Assembly: GCA_002483765.1 (NCBI GenBank)
Contig: DLIO01000040.1
Span: forward strand, 1-27,695
Source: Lentisphaeria bacterium UBA7640
GTDB lineage: Bacteria > Verrucomicrobiota > Lentisphaeria > Victivallales > Victivallaceae
Length of the DNA: 27,695 bases
Reading direction: 5' to 3'
Shown: positions 7,655-15,648 of the stretch, one piece after another
Layout: each line of letters starts with the position of its first letter
How positions within the stretch are numbered: position 1 is the stretch's first letter
Position numbers and translations under genes: made by a program
Notes under the pieces: generated by a model
What the model saw: only the letters and a program-made list of their open reading frames with translations
Told to the model about the DNA's origin: nothing
The model's database searches: none

Positions 7655-8542
7655 TTACCATTTTTTGTATTTAACCCATTGATCGCGCAACTCTTTTCCG
7701 TGTGCAAACTCTTTTTCAAACTCATCGAAGTTACCGCTTTCAATAATTTCACGAAGATGTTTCCAACGTTTCTCAAACTCTTTGATAGTGATTAATACTG
7801 ATGCTTGATTATTTTCAATAATTTCACGCCACATGCGCGGTGATGATGATGCGATACGCGAGGTATCACGAAAACCAGTTGCACATCCAGAATAACGCTG
7901 TTGCTGCTGTTCTGGAGGGCAGTCCAGCGCGGTCTGGGTTAACGCTAGCGCTAACAGGTGTAGCAGGTGACTAGTACTGGCGACCAATTTATCGTGCTCT
8001 TCTACCTCCAGCTCCACCGGTTTAACCCCGATCCCACGCCAAAATTCGATAATGGTATTGAATGCGTCTGGATCAGTATTTTCAGTACGAGTGACGAATG
8101 ATTCAGCATTTTTATAAAGCGTCGGGAATGCCGCTTCATGACCACTTTTTTCGGTTCCAGCCATCGGATGACTACCGACGAAGTGAACTCCACGCGGTTG
8201 CAGGAGGGGTTCGGCGTGTTCAACGATAGATTGCTTGACGCTACCAACATCTGTGACTATGCTGCCGGAGCGCCACGCCGCAGCGTGCTTTTCGATAAAC
8301 GTTTTTATCGCGGGAATTGGCAAGCAGAGCACCGTCAAATCTGCTTTTTTTAAAATTTCATCAACATCGTCAGAAGTCTCTTCAATGACGTCATTAGCGA
8401 TTGCCCAGTTTCTGGTTTCCGCTTTTCTTGCCCAACCACTGCGATGCCACGTGCCATTGCGTAGCGCCATTCCGAGCGATCCGCCGAGTAGCCCAAGCCC
8501 GATAATTGCAATGCGTTTGTCGTCAGATTTGATTGTCGTCAT
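7655..8542 (-). CDS. tyrA: Prephenate/arogenate dehydrogenase TyrA
   Basis: A 295-residue dehydrogenase of tyrosine synthesis. The N-terminal Rossmann motif is IAIIGLGLLGGSLGMALR. The catalytic-domain signatures are VTDVGSVKQSIVE, FVGSHPMAGTEKSG and KLVASTSHLLHLLALAL. There is no ACT domain or fused chorismate mutase, so feedback control by tyrosine must come by another route if present. The start at 8542 has AAGGAA about 7 bases upstream, and a promoter-like pair is found at 8583-8611. The adjacent aminotransferase raises the arogenate route; specificity for prephenate versus arogenate cannot be told here. Confidence 0.94.
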   Translation of the reverse strand: MTTIKSDDKRIAIIGLGLLGGSLGMALRNGTWHRSGWARKAETRNWAIANDVIEETSDDVDEILKKADLTVLCLPIPAIKTFIEKHAAAWRSGSIVTDVGSVKQSIVEHAEPLLQPRGVHFVGSHPMAGTEKSGHEAAFPTLYKNAESFVTRTENTDPDAFNTIIEFWRGIGVKPVELEVEEHDKLVASTSHLLHLLALALTQTALDCPPEQQQQRYSGCATGFRDTSRIASSSPRMWREIIENNQASVLITIKEFEKRWKHLREIIESGNFDEFEKEFAHGKELRDQWVKYKKW

Positions 8543-8582
8543 TTTATTTCCTTAAAATTATTTTTATTGTATTTTGAAGCAT

Positions 8583-8611
8583 AATATAGCAGTATAGACA
8601 GGAAAGCTCAA
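8583..8611 (-). promoter_or_regulatory. Probable promoter of tyrA operon
   Basis: On the minus strand, TTGAGC (8606-8611) and TATATT (8583-8588) are separated by 17 bp. Start of transcription would be near 8576, giving a leader of about 35 nt before the tyrA ATG. Sigma-70-like consensus is assumed. Confidence 0.5.
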
Positions 8612-8629
8612 TTTATTATCTTATATGTA

Positions 8630-8657
8630 TTGAAAAAACTATCATCCATACTATAAT
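8630..8657 (+). promoter_or_regulatory. Probable promoter of secretin-exporter operon
   Basis: TTGAAA (8630-8635), a 16-bp spacer and a perfect TATAAT (8652-8657). The leader to the secretin ATG is about 40 nt. The -35 box lies less than 20 bp from that of the divergent tyrA promoter. Confidence 0.6.
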
Positions 8658-8704
8658 AATCACTTCTGTTTCATAATAAATAATAAAATAATTAGGGTTT
8701 AAAA

Positions 8705-10060
8705 ATGACATTTTTTAGTAAGAGAATTTGCTCTTTTACCGTTATTTCGATTGTTTTGTCAGGTATGGGCGGCATTTTTGCTGATGACAGTTCGAATAAT
8801 AATATTGCTCCGATTGTTGAAAAGTCTAAAAAAAGTACTGATTCAACCGTCACTTCTGCTCAGCAGGAAGTATTGGCTGAACAGCTGCGTTCATTGTTGG
8901 CCCCTTCGAGTGTTGGGAAGCGTGAAAAAATAAAGCGTGTGCCTTCAAAACCAAATTACAAGATAATTCCTGGAGTGGACGGGCTTTCGACCCTTGTTTA
9001 TTACTGTCGATATGTTGAAGTTAATAAAGACTTAGTGTATACATTGGAAAGTGCTGTTTCCGTTCACGGCATTGTTGAACGATCTGCAGAGCAAAACGTT
9101 ATCGTCATTCACGATCAGACCAATAAAATGACGGAACTGGCAAATATTATGATGGCAATGGATGTCGAAGCTCCTCAGGTGCTAGTTGAGGCAAAAGTGG
9201 TTGAAGTTAATATCAGTGACGGTATGCAGCGTAATTTTGATATTAACTTTAAAGGTAGTCACGGTTCTGCCGGGACTGATACTTCAATTCAAGGACAAGC
9301 CAAAACCGATAAAGGCTTGAATGCGGATTGGTTTCCTTATGTTTCTGGCAACAAAAATTTTGAAGTTAGTTTACAGTGGTTGATACATGGACAACGCGCA
9401 AAAATTCTCTCCGCTCCTAATGTTATTGTTTCCCGTAACTCTCCAGCGACTATCACTACTGGTCAGGAGGTTCCAATCCAAAGTAGTAGTACGGTAGGTA
9501 GTTCGACTAACATTTCGACTACGTTTAAACAGGTTGGAGTTATTTTAGAGATTATTCCTAAATTCATTAATCATGATAGTGTGACTTTGACTGTTACGCC
9601 TGAAGTGTCTAATATTAGCAGTTATACTAAAATCACCAGTGGCGACACTAGCTACGATGCTCCCCATGTTGCCATTCGCAAAGTGGAAAGTACGTTGACT
9701 TTATTGGATGGGCAGGTAATCATGCTTGGTGGGCTTTATTCTGACAAAGAGACCGTTGACGAGGAGCGGACTCCTTTTCTCTCTGATATCCCATATATCG
9801 GTGAATTTTTTACCGCTAAAAATCATGGACGAGAACTGGTGCAATTGATTTTCTTTCTCCGGGTTACAATCCTCAGCCCTGATGATATCGCCAGTTCGGT
9901 AATCTATGATCCTGGCGCGCAGGCGACTGAAATTCGCAAAATCGGTGTTTCAGTTCAAGAATCTAAAGAAATATTCCCGAAAGACCAAGATGGCAACAAA
10001 ACAACGCTGGAATTGATTGAAAAAGAATTCCTTAAGCGCGAAACACTCAATAAAGATTGA
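8705..10060 (+). CDS. Outer-membrane secretin (GspD/PulD family), short form
   Basis: A 451-residue protein with an N-terminal signal (FSKRICSFTVISIVLSGMGG, then FAD). Residues about 95-160 look like a single secretin N1/N3-type ring domain. Residues about 160-395 are the secretin pore domain: PQVLVEAKVVEVN, AKILSAPNVIVSRNSPATI, GQEVPIQSSSTVG, TFKQVGVILEIIPKF, and the closing signature TPFLSDIPYIGEFFTAK. It is much shorter than type II GspD, with fewer N domains. Instead of pilus or type II genes, the neighbours are an adaptor, an ABC ATPase and a permease, 10 bp downstream. The probable role is the outer-membrane channel of that exporter. The C-terminal 60 residues are charged and hydrophilic. 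Confidence 0.92.
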   Translation: MTFFSKRICSFTVISIVLSGMGGIFADDSSNNNIAPIVEKSKKSTDSTVTSAQQEVLAEQLRSLLAPSSVGKREKIKRVPSKPNYKIIPGVDGLSTLVYYCRYVEVNKDLVYTLESAVSVHGIVERSAEQNVIVIHDQTNKMTELANIMMAMDVEAPQVLVEAKVVEVNISDGMQRNFDINFKGSHGSAGTDTSIQGQAKTDKGLNADWFPYVSGNKNFEVSLQWLIHGQRAKILSAPNVIVSRNSPATITTGQEVPIQSSSTVGSSTNISTTFKQVGVILEIIPKFINHDSVTLTVTPEVSNISSYTKITSGDTSYDAPHVAIRKVESTLTLLDGQVIMLGGLYSDKETVDEERTPFLSDIPYIGEFFTAKNHGRELVQLIFFLRVTILSPDDIASSVIYDPGAQATEIRKIGVSVQESKEIFPKDQDGNKTTLELIEKEFLKRETLNKD

Positions 10061-10070
10061 GGATAGCGTG

Positions 10071-11591
10071 ATGAAGTTTAAACGCAGTCATATTTTAAAA
10101 GCATTTATAGCCATAGTGCTGGTCGGCGCTCTCGTCGGAGCATATCTGTGGTATCGCACCAAGGGCAATGCCAAAACTAGAGATTCATCAGGATCAGGTG
10201 AGAGTGGAGTTCCTGATCGCGTTTACGTCTTGAAAAAAGGTGACCTCGTACTAGGGATACTTCAGTCGGGCTCGGTTAATGCTCAAAAGAAATATAAATT
10301 ATCTTTACAAGCAGCTTTTAATACTAAACTGGCATGGGTTATTGCCGAAAATAGTTTAGTTAAAAAAGGTGATGAACTTGCTCGTTTTGAAACTGAGGAT
10401 TTGGTTGATCGCATTGATGATTACCAGATTCAAGTTGAAAATAATGAAAAAGAGCTTTCAATCGTGATCGAAGAAGAAAAAATTCTACTCAGTACCAACC
10501 GTGCCAGTATTAAAGAAGCTCATGACCGAGTAGTTGACGCCGATAACAACCTCCGTAAATACCGTAGGATTGAAAGTCGTCAGCAACGCGACAAATTAGA
10601 TCTAGCGGTGGACAATGCAGAAGTCAGTTTGACTGAAGCGGAAAATGCATTAAATAAGAAAAAAGAGGATCTAGGGAAAACTGTTTCAGATCAATCGAAG
10701 CGTGAAGAAAATGAACAAGCTCTCAAAAAACTGCAGAATGCGATAGATTCAGCACACAATAGTATTAGCGATGCCCAGCGTAATTTGACGTTGTTCAAGC
10801 GCTATACAGATCCGAGCAAAATCACTTCATTAGAAAATGCTTTGGCGCAAGCTCATTTAAATAATGAAAAAACTAAGATCTCAACGGCATCTCAGTTAGT
10901 CAATAAACGCCGTCAAATTTCTAATATTCGCCGTAATTTGCGTAATAATAAAACTCGTTTAGAACGCTTTGAATCATATCTCGAAATGATGAAGTTGGTT
11001 GCTCCGGTTGATGGCGTAGTGATTTATGGTGACCCTGACGCTCGTTGGGGTAGAGTTGAAATTTCTCTCGGTATGGATATTAGTAAAAATCGTATTTTAA
11101 TGACGATTCCGGATATGAATAATTTAGTTGTAGATTTTGATCTTCCTGAACAATTTCGTTCTAAAGTTGATGTTGGTGACCGTGCCGTTATCACACCTGA
11201 ATCAATGCCTAATATGAAAATTCCAGGTAAGATTCGTTCGATCGAAACTTTGCCAGTAAACATGATTATTTGGGACCGTAATTCTCCTAAGATTTATAAG
11301 TCGGTGATTGAACTTGATAAACAAGAGTCCGCCCTCGTTAGTGGGGTTAATGTTCAGGTTAATATCGTTACCAAAACCATTAAGAACACATTGTTTGTCC
11401 CGCTTGAAGCTGTTTTTGAAGATAAAGAGCGTTTTGTGGTCTACAAACATTCATTCGGTTCGCCGAAAGAGGTTGAAGTTAAACTTGGCGAGTCTAATGA
11501 TAATTCAGTACAAATTTTGAGTGGTTTAGAGGAAGGCGATGAGGTTTATCTCTACCGTCCATATCAGAAGAAAGGTCAAGATGGCTCCTGA
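10071..11591 (+). CDS. HlyD/MacA-type periplasmic adaptor protein
   Basis: About 506 residues from the ATG at 10071, chosen because GAGG lies upstream and because MKFKRSHILKAFIAIVLVGA then gives a proper membrane anchor. An in-frame start at 10017 would overlap the secretin and bury this helix. After the anchor comes a lipoyl/barrel-sandwich half (VYVLKKGDLVLGILQSGSV). A long, charged coiled coil (residues about 110-300) follows, then the second half (LVAPVDGVVIYGD) and a beta-barrel region (VDFDLPEQFRSKVDVGDRA). The coiled coil is long for MacA, as might be needed to reach a secretin ring. It bridges the inner-membrane transporter and the outer-membrane channel. Confidence 0.9.
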   Translation: MKFKRSHILKAFIAIVLVGALVGAYLWYRTKGNAKTRDSSGSGESGVPDRVYVLKKGDLVLGILQSGSVNAQKKYKLSLQAAFNTKLAWVIAENSLVKKGDELARFETEDLVDRIDDYQIQVENNEKELSIVIEEEKILLSTNRASIKEAHDRVVDADNNLRKYRRIESRQQRDKLDLAVDNAEVSLTEAENALNKKKEDLGKTVSDQSKREENEQALKKLQNAIDSAHNSISDAQRNLTLFKRYTDPSKITSLENALAQAHLNNEKTKISTASQLVNKRRQISNIRRNLRNNKTRLERFESYLEMMKLVAPVDGVVIYGDPDARWGRVEISLGMDISKNRILMTIPDMNNLVVDFDLPEQFRSKVDVGDRAVITPESMPNMKIPGKIRSIETLPVNMIIWDRNSPKIYKSVIELDKQESALVSGVNVQVNIVTKTIKNTLFVPLEAVFEDKERFVVYKHSFGSPKEVEVKLGESNDNSVQILSGLEEGDEVYLYRPYQKKGQDGS

Positions 11592-11599
11592 GGCGAATT

Positions 11600-12364
11600 A
11601 TGAGCGCAAATAAAGTGAAGGCAGTCGTCAAGCTTGACAATGTTTTGAAGACGTATCACTTGGCAACATTGGCAGTACCAGTTCTCAAAGGGGTCAATAT
11701 GGCGGTGTGGCCTGGCGAATTTGTCGGTATTATGGGAACGTCAGGATCGGGGAAATCAACACTTCTGAATATCCTTGGATTATTAGATATTCCAACTGGC
11801 GGTACATATCAACTGGACGGCCAGGAAGTGCAGAGTTTTTCAGATAGCGAATTGGCGGTTATCCGTAATCGGAAAATCGGTTTCATTTTTCAATCTTTCA
11901 ATCTATTCCCGCACTTGACGGTGGAACAAAATATTGAAGTTCCGATGGTTTATGCAGATATGCCAAAACGCGAACGCATTGAGCGCGCCAGAGAACTAGG
12001 TGAGCGTGTTCGCCTTGGCCATCGCCTTAAACATCGACCAAATGAACTGTCCGGTGGCGAATGCCAACGTATTGCAGTGGCGCGCGCACTCAGTAATCGG
12101 CCATCATTTTTATTGGCTGATGAGCCTACTGGAAATCTAGATGAAAAAACCAGTGACCAGGTTATGGAGTTTTTTCATGAATTGAATCGCGAAACCAAAA
12201 TGACTATTGTTATGGTTACGCACAATCCGGCACTTGAACACGAATTCCATCGGGTCATTCATCTGCGTGACGGCTGTGTGGTCGATCGCGACGGCAATCC
12301 AATTATGGGGGGACATTCTAGCCTTGATTATTGTGATGGAGGGCTGACTAATGCTCGTAACTGA
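11600..12364 (+). CDS. MacB/LolD-type ABC transporter ATP-binding protein
   Basis: A 254-residue ATPase with all motifs: Walker A GTSGSGKST (46-54), Q-loop FQSF (Q98), signature LSGGE (150-154), Walker B LLADEP and the H-loop VTHN (H208). The pattern NLFPHLTVEQNIEVP and ADEPTGNLD is typical of the MacB/LolD/FtsE clade that works with FtsX-fold permeases. ATPase and permease are separate genes here, unlike E. coli MacB. It begins 8 bp after the adaptor and overlaps the permease by 14 bp. Confidence 0.95.
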   Translation: MSANKVKAVVKLDNVLKTYHLATLAVPVLKGVNMAVWPGEFVGIMGTSGSGKSTLLNILGLLDIPTGGTYQLDGQEVQSFSDSELAVIRNRKIGFIFQSFNLFPHLTVEQNIEVPMVYADMPKRERIERARELGERVRLGHRLKHRPNELSGGECQRIAVARALSNRPSFLLADEPTGNLDEKTSDQVMEFFHELNRETKMTIVMVTHNPALEHEFHRVIHLRDGCVVDRDGNPIMGGHSSLDYCDGGLTNARN

Positions 12365-13619
12365 TCTATTTCGGATGTCATTTCACAACCTGTTGCTGCA
12401 TAAAATGCGTTCGTTGTTGACTTCGCTTGGCGTTATTTTCGGTGTTGGTAGTGTTATCGCTATGCTGGGAATCTCCGAGGGGGCTAAACGTCAAGCGCTT
12501 GCGCAAATTGAAGCTATGGGTATTGATAAAATTATTGTTTATACCCAAAAACCTCCAGTTTCTGGAACCAGTGAAGGCTCCACTAATGTTAGTATGATTG
12601 AAACCTTTGGACTGACCAATGTCGACCTGAATCATATCAGTCGAATGGATAACGTCGAAGAGGTATCTATTCTGCGGGACGCGCGAAAGAAAATCAACAA
12701 AGGAATTACCCGGTTGGATGTTAAACTGGTTAGCGTTACTATTGATTTTTTAGAGGAATCGGTCTCGGAGATGGTGCAAGGGCGCTGGTTTCATCCAAAA
12801 GATTCAGAAAGTGCTTTGAACGTGTGCGTAATCGGTGGCGCCGCAAAACGACGTTTGTTCAATATTGGTAAAAGCGATATTATCGGACAGGTTATTTACG
12901 CTGAAGGTGCCTATTTTAAAATTATTGGTGTATTGGAGAACCAACTGGGAACCCAATATCCAGGGCTGGGCAGTCCTAACGATATGATTATGATCCCTAA
13001 AGGCACATCGGATATACTTTATGGTAGTTATGCCAGTATTACTGAAGGGCGACAGAGCCGGATTCAAAACGTTGATCATGATGTTTTTATCGTCAAAGTT
13101 CGTGACACTATGCATATCGACGATACCTCAAAGCGCATATCGGCATATTTAACTAAAATCCACCGCAAAGTAAAAGACTGGGGAATGTTAGTGCCGTATG
13201 ATCTGTTGTTGCAACAAGAGAAAACCCAAAATATCTTCACCATTGTCATGGCTTCGATTGCTGGTATTTCACTGATTGTTGGTGGTATCGGGATTATGAA
13301 TATCATGCTGGCTAGTGTTTTTGAACGGCGCAAAGAGATTGGAACCCGCCGCGCACTTGGCGCTTTAAAAGGTGATATTCTCGGACAATTTTTGATTGAA
13401 ACAGTGTTTTTGACCACTATCGGCGGATTTCTTGGTATTTGTGTTGGCGTAGGTATTTCATCGCTAATCACTTACTACACGGGAATGCCGACGCATTGCA
13501 GTCTCTGGAGTATTATCCTTTCGTTGTTAATTTCATCATTCGTCGGTATCGTATTCGGTACCTATCCCGCATGGAAAGCTGCGAATCAGAACGTGATTGA
13601 AGTCTTGCGTTCAGAATAA
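12351..13619 (+). CDS. MacB/FtsX-type ABC transporter permease
   Basis: A 422-residue permease with the MacB layout. One N-terminal helix (SLLTSLGVIFGVGSVIAMLG) is followed by a large periplasmic domain (residues about 45-275), then three helices beginning FTIVMASIAGISLIVGGIGI. The cytosolic coupling motif ERRKEIGTRRALGA is present. GGAGGG precedes the ATG at 12351. This mechanotransmission class couples ATP hydrolysis to periplasmic conformational change rather than to transport through its own membrane helices. It closes the operon; palindrome 3 follows about 75 bp later. Confidence 0.94.
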   Translation: MLVTDLFRMSFHNLLLHKMRSLLTSLGVIFGVGSVIAMLGISEGAKRQALAQIEAMGIDKIIVYTQKPPVSGTSEGSTNVSMIETFGLTNVDLNHISRMDNVEEVSILRDARKKINKGITRLDVKLVSVTIDFLEESVSEMVQGRWFHPKDSESALNVCVIGGAAKRRLFNIGKSDIIGQVIYAEGAYFKIIGVLENQLGTQYPGLGSPNDMIMIPKGTSDILYGSYASITEGRQSRIQNVDHDVFIVKVRDTMHIDDTSKRISAYLTKIHRKVKDWGMLVPYDLLLQQEKTQNIFTIVMASIAGISLIVGGIGIMNIMLASVFERRKEIGTRRALGALKGDILGQFLIETVFLTTIGGFLGICVGVGISSLITYYTGMPTHCSLWSIILSLLISSFVGIVFGTYPAWKAANQNVIEVLRSE

Positions 13620-13964
13620 CCCCACCGCGCTACTCAGCAGTGGCTATTTAAAAACACTAAAAGCATGGGAAAATAGTTCTGTATTTTGCTATCTTAATTC
13701 GCGCGCGCATTATGCGCGCGCTAATTCAGTAACAACTTTGCGTTATTTTTATGCTGGCGGTTTGTCTGCTTGTAACATTAAAATTTTAAACGGAAGTTTT
13801 CTTTGCTTGGCAAAGTTTTATTAGCTGATTCTGGTTTGTTTTTATGATGACTGCGGAAACACAGATTTCTTCAGGTTGCCCTGTACTGGATGGGGCGTAT
13901 TGTCTTCCTACTTTATCAATCTGAACTCGTCATGTTTTTTATTGAGTTTTTTCAAGAAATGATT
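13620..13964. other. Intergenic region with palindrome 3
   Basis: No credible gene. An imperfect stem (CCACCGC/GCAGTGG, about 13621-13642) follows the permease without a T-tract. Palindrome 3 lies at 13696-13726. A small open frame through the palindrome (to 13824) has no ribosome site or recognisable content. Confidence 0.6.
13696..13726. repeat. Intergenic palindrome, copy 3
   Basis: Core CGCGCGCATTATGCGCGCG at 13702-13720, extended by a G-C pair. A C/T mismatch follows, then AATT pairs with AATT. It lies downstream of the exporter operon, in the same orientation relative to the upstream gene as copies 1, 2 and 5. Confidence 0.9.
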
Positions 13965-14705
13965 TCAGATTGACTGAAAGATATTTTCTCTGTGGTAGTC
14001 AAGAAGTGCTTGATCAGGAAGAAATCGCGTTGGTAATGTTATTCTTTTACCTTCGTAAGCAGTAATGATTTCTACCTGTTGGGATGGATGTTTTTTTAGT
14101 TTGGGTGAAACGATTACTGAGAAGTCATTGGAAAGTGTAATCAGCCCAACATCAAAAGCTCTGTCGTGTAAACGATTCAAACAAAGGCCGTTCCGCGGGT
14201 TTGTTCTGTTTTTTTCATCTTTTGACCACGGAATTATATGGCTTGCCACAAGAAGTTCTGGCGTCGGAATTCCCGTTATGCAACAAGCTCCATATGAAGC
14301 CAGAATAGTTTTACGAAAAAACGATTGGTTAACTCGAGTTTTTACAATAGCTTCTCTTGTTTTTCCTTCTGGAATTTTGATTGCGTCTTCGTCAATAAAT
14401 TTTTCTCCTAAAAAATCCTTTTCACTTTGGTAGGCCATCTCATCCCAGTTTTCAAAAAAGTCAGTCCAAACTTCTCTATCTAATTTACTTACATTTGAAG
14501 CCCCTTTACGAGGCAGAGAAGGATCAATGCTTGCGAAATTGGCTAATTTATAGCTGATCGAGCCTGGTGTTCGATTTAACCTGTTTGCCAATAAAATTAT
14601 CTCTGGATTTCCGGTATGGATTTTTCCAAAAGGCGTCTTGCAATACAAATTTATTGCCAGGATAAGTTCATCTTTTGTCCATGACTTACTCTGTTTTGAG
14701 TTCAT
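13965..14705 (-). CDS. HNH endonuclease domain protein
   Basis: About 246 residues. The C-terminal half has the HNH_2-like pattern: CCITGIPTPELLVASHIIPW, then NPRNGLCLNRLHDRAFDVGL, with the catalytic histidine in SHIIPW and the N and H of the second stretch. The N-terminal half (KDELILAINLYCKTPFGKIH, then RTPGSISYKLANFASIDP) looks like a DNA-binding helical region seen in restriction-associated HNH proteins. The ATG at 14705 forms an ATGA overlap with the small upstream gene, so that start is preferred over the GTG at 14714. A restriction or defence role is likely from family knowledge; the target is unknown and no methylase lies nearby. Confidence 0.85.
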   Translation of the reverse strand: MNSKQSKSWTKDELILAINLYCKTPFGKIHTGNPEIILLANRLNRTPGSISYKLANFASIDPSLPRKGASNVSKLDREVWTDFFENWDEMAYQSEKDFLGEKFIDEDAIKIPEGKTREAIVKTRVNQSFFRKTILASYGACCITGIPTPELLVASHIIPWSKDEKNRTNPRNGLCLNRLHDRAFDVGLITLSNDFSVIVSPKLKKHPSQQVEIITAYEGKRITLPTRFLPDQALLDYHRENIFQSI

Positions 14706-15034
14706 AGAAACCACTTTTCAACTTTTTCAGAGAGTTCATACCATTTATTTTCATGGGCAACCCGAAAACGATAGAGTAATTGCTCTGTTGTTATATCTAT
14801 CATAGGTTTTTCCTGCGTTGTATTGATGTTTGTAATTTCATGCCAAATGTGGTCGTTTTCTGTCCAATCGGGAGGTTGTAAATCAGGTATGCCTATTTTT
14901 GAAGGAATGAAAAAAGTTTTATCCTGGAGAAAAGGCAGTAACTGATCCAATGTCAACATGCCAGGAACTATTATCTCGTCAAACCATTTGTAGTTACACG
15001 CATCTCTATACATGTATTCAAATCGTGTATTCAT
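14702..15034 (-). CDS. Conserved small protein paired with HNH endonuclease
   Basis: A 110-residue protein of unknown function. The ATG at 15034 is preferred, since GGAGGA lies a few bases upstream; an in-frame GTG at 15046 overlaps that site. Notable segments are MYRDACNYKWFDEIIVPG, FFIPSKIGIPDLQPPDWTEN and DDH-like NDHIWHEI. From memory this YRDAxNYK...DHxWHE pattern recurs in short uncharacterised bacterial proteins; this is not verified. The ATGA overlap with the HNH gene means coupled translation, so it may be a partner, an inhibitor or a specificity factor. Confidence 0.75.
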   Translation of the reverse strand: MNTRFEYMYRDACNYKWFDEIIVPGMLTLDQLLPFLQDKTFFIPSKIGIPDLQPPDWTENDHIWHEITNINTTQEKPMIDITTEQLLYRFRVAHENKWYELSEKVEKWFL

Positions 15035-15501
15035 AATATCCTCCACGATTTTCGCAAAATTAAGAAACTAAAACCGAACTCTTTTCATCAGCTTTATCAT
15101 TACCAAAACACCGTTTTTTTCAATTGTCGACGCCAAAACTTTACACTTCTGGTCATGGCATGGAGCTTGATATGGTTCATCAGTTACCTTTTTTACGGTC
15201 AGCCATATTTAACTTTTTGCCATATCAGTCAAAATCCTTGGTATCAAGAGGTGGTATTAACGGCTGCAAGATAATTGTTGATAAGCCGAAATTCAAGCTT
15301 TATAACTGAAATCGATACCGTAGAGATATGGTTGGTTGTAAGGATATATTGCTGTTAATCTAAAGGGAAGCAAGCCCTCGTCCAACAGATAGATTTCCCG
15401 CTTGCAACATTGAAGAAAAACTCAAATCAGATTATTGAGTTAGTTTATCAATAATAGAGAGAACTATTTAAATGAATAAAATTGAATTAATGAGAGGTTT
15501 G
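15035..15501. other. Intergenic/degraded region in the defence-like patch
   Basis: No intact gene seen. A frame at about 15090-15260 encodes a short hydrophobic stretch (LVMAWSLIWFISYLFYG) but lacks a credible start and could not be assigned. Together with the Acr3 remnant that follows, it suggests decayed genes. Confidence 0.4.
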
Positions 15502-15615
15502 CCTTATGATTCGGTGACGTTGGCAACTATTGTCGGAGTGTTGGTGGAGGTTCCAGTTATGCTATTTTTGGTGAAGTTGGCAAATCGTACTCGACATTGG
15601 TTCCCAGTGAAATGA
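15502..15615 (+). pseudogene. Remnant of Acr3-family arsenite efflux transporter (C-terminus)
   Basis: The frame ending at TGA 15615 reads VTLATIVGVLVEVPVMLFLV, then KLANRTRHWFPVK. This is the characteristic last helix and tail of Acr3 arsenite transporters (known pattern: ALATVVGVLVEVPVML...WFP). Only about 37 residues match, against some 350 in a full protein. The ten residues before it (from an ATG at 15472) do not look like Acr3. No other ars gene was recognised nearby. It is therefore a truncated 3' remnant rather than a working gene. Confidence 0.75.
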
Positions 15616-15648
15616 CAATGTATTCTAAAAGTTCACCGCTAATGCTTG

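Noticed and set aside
8705..10060. Secretin as part of a type II secretion or type IV pilus cluster
   Set aside because: No GspE/PilB ATPase, prepilin or PilC/PilM-type gene is found nearby.
13696..13726. AATT on both sides of palindromes 1, 3 and 5 as a 4-bp target-site duplication
   Set aside because: AATT is self-complementary, so direct and inverted repeats cannot be told apart there. Copies 2 and 4 have inverted flanks only, which argues against a duplication.
13597..13824. 75-residue open frame after the permease
   Set aside because: It overlaps the permease end, passes through palindrome 3, and has no ribosome site or familiar sequence.
15090..15260. Hydrophobic frame LVMAWSLIWFISYLFYG as another Acr3 fragment
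   Set aside because: It does not match Acr3 signatures I know, so I left it unassigned.
15124..15309. 61-residue frame in the gap before the PLD-helicase
   Set aside because: No ribosome site and no recognisable motif; likely chance.
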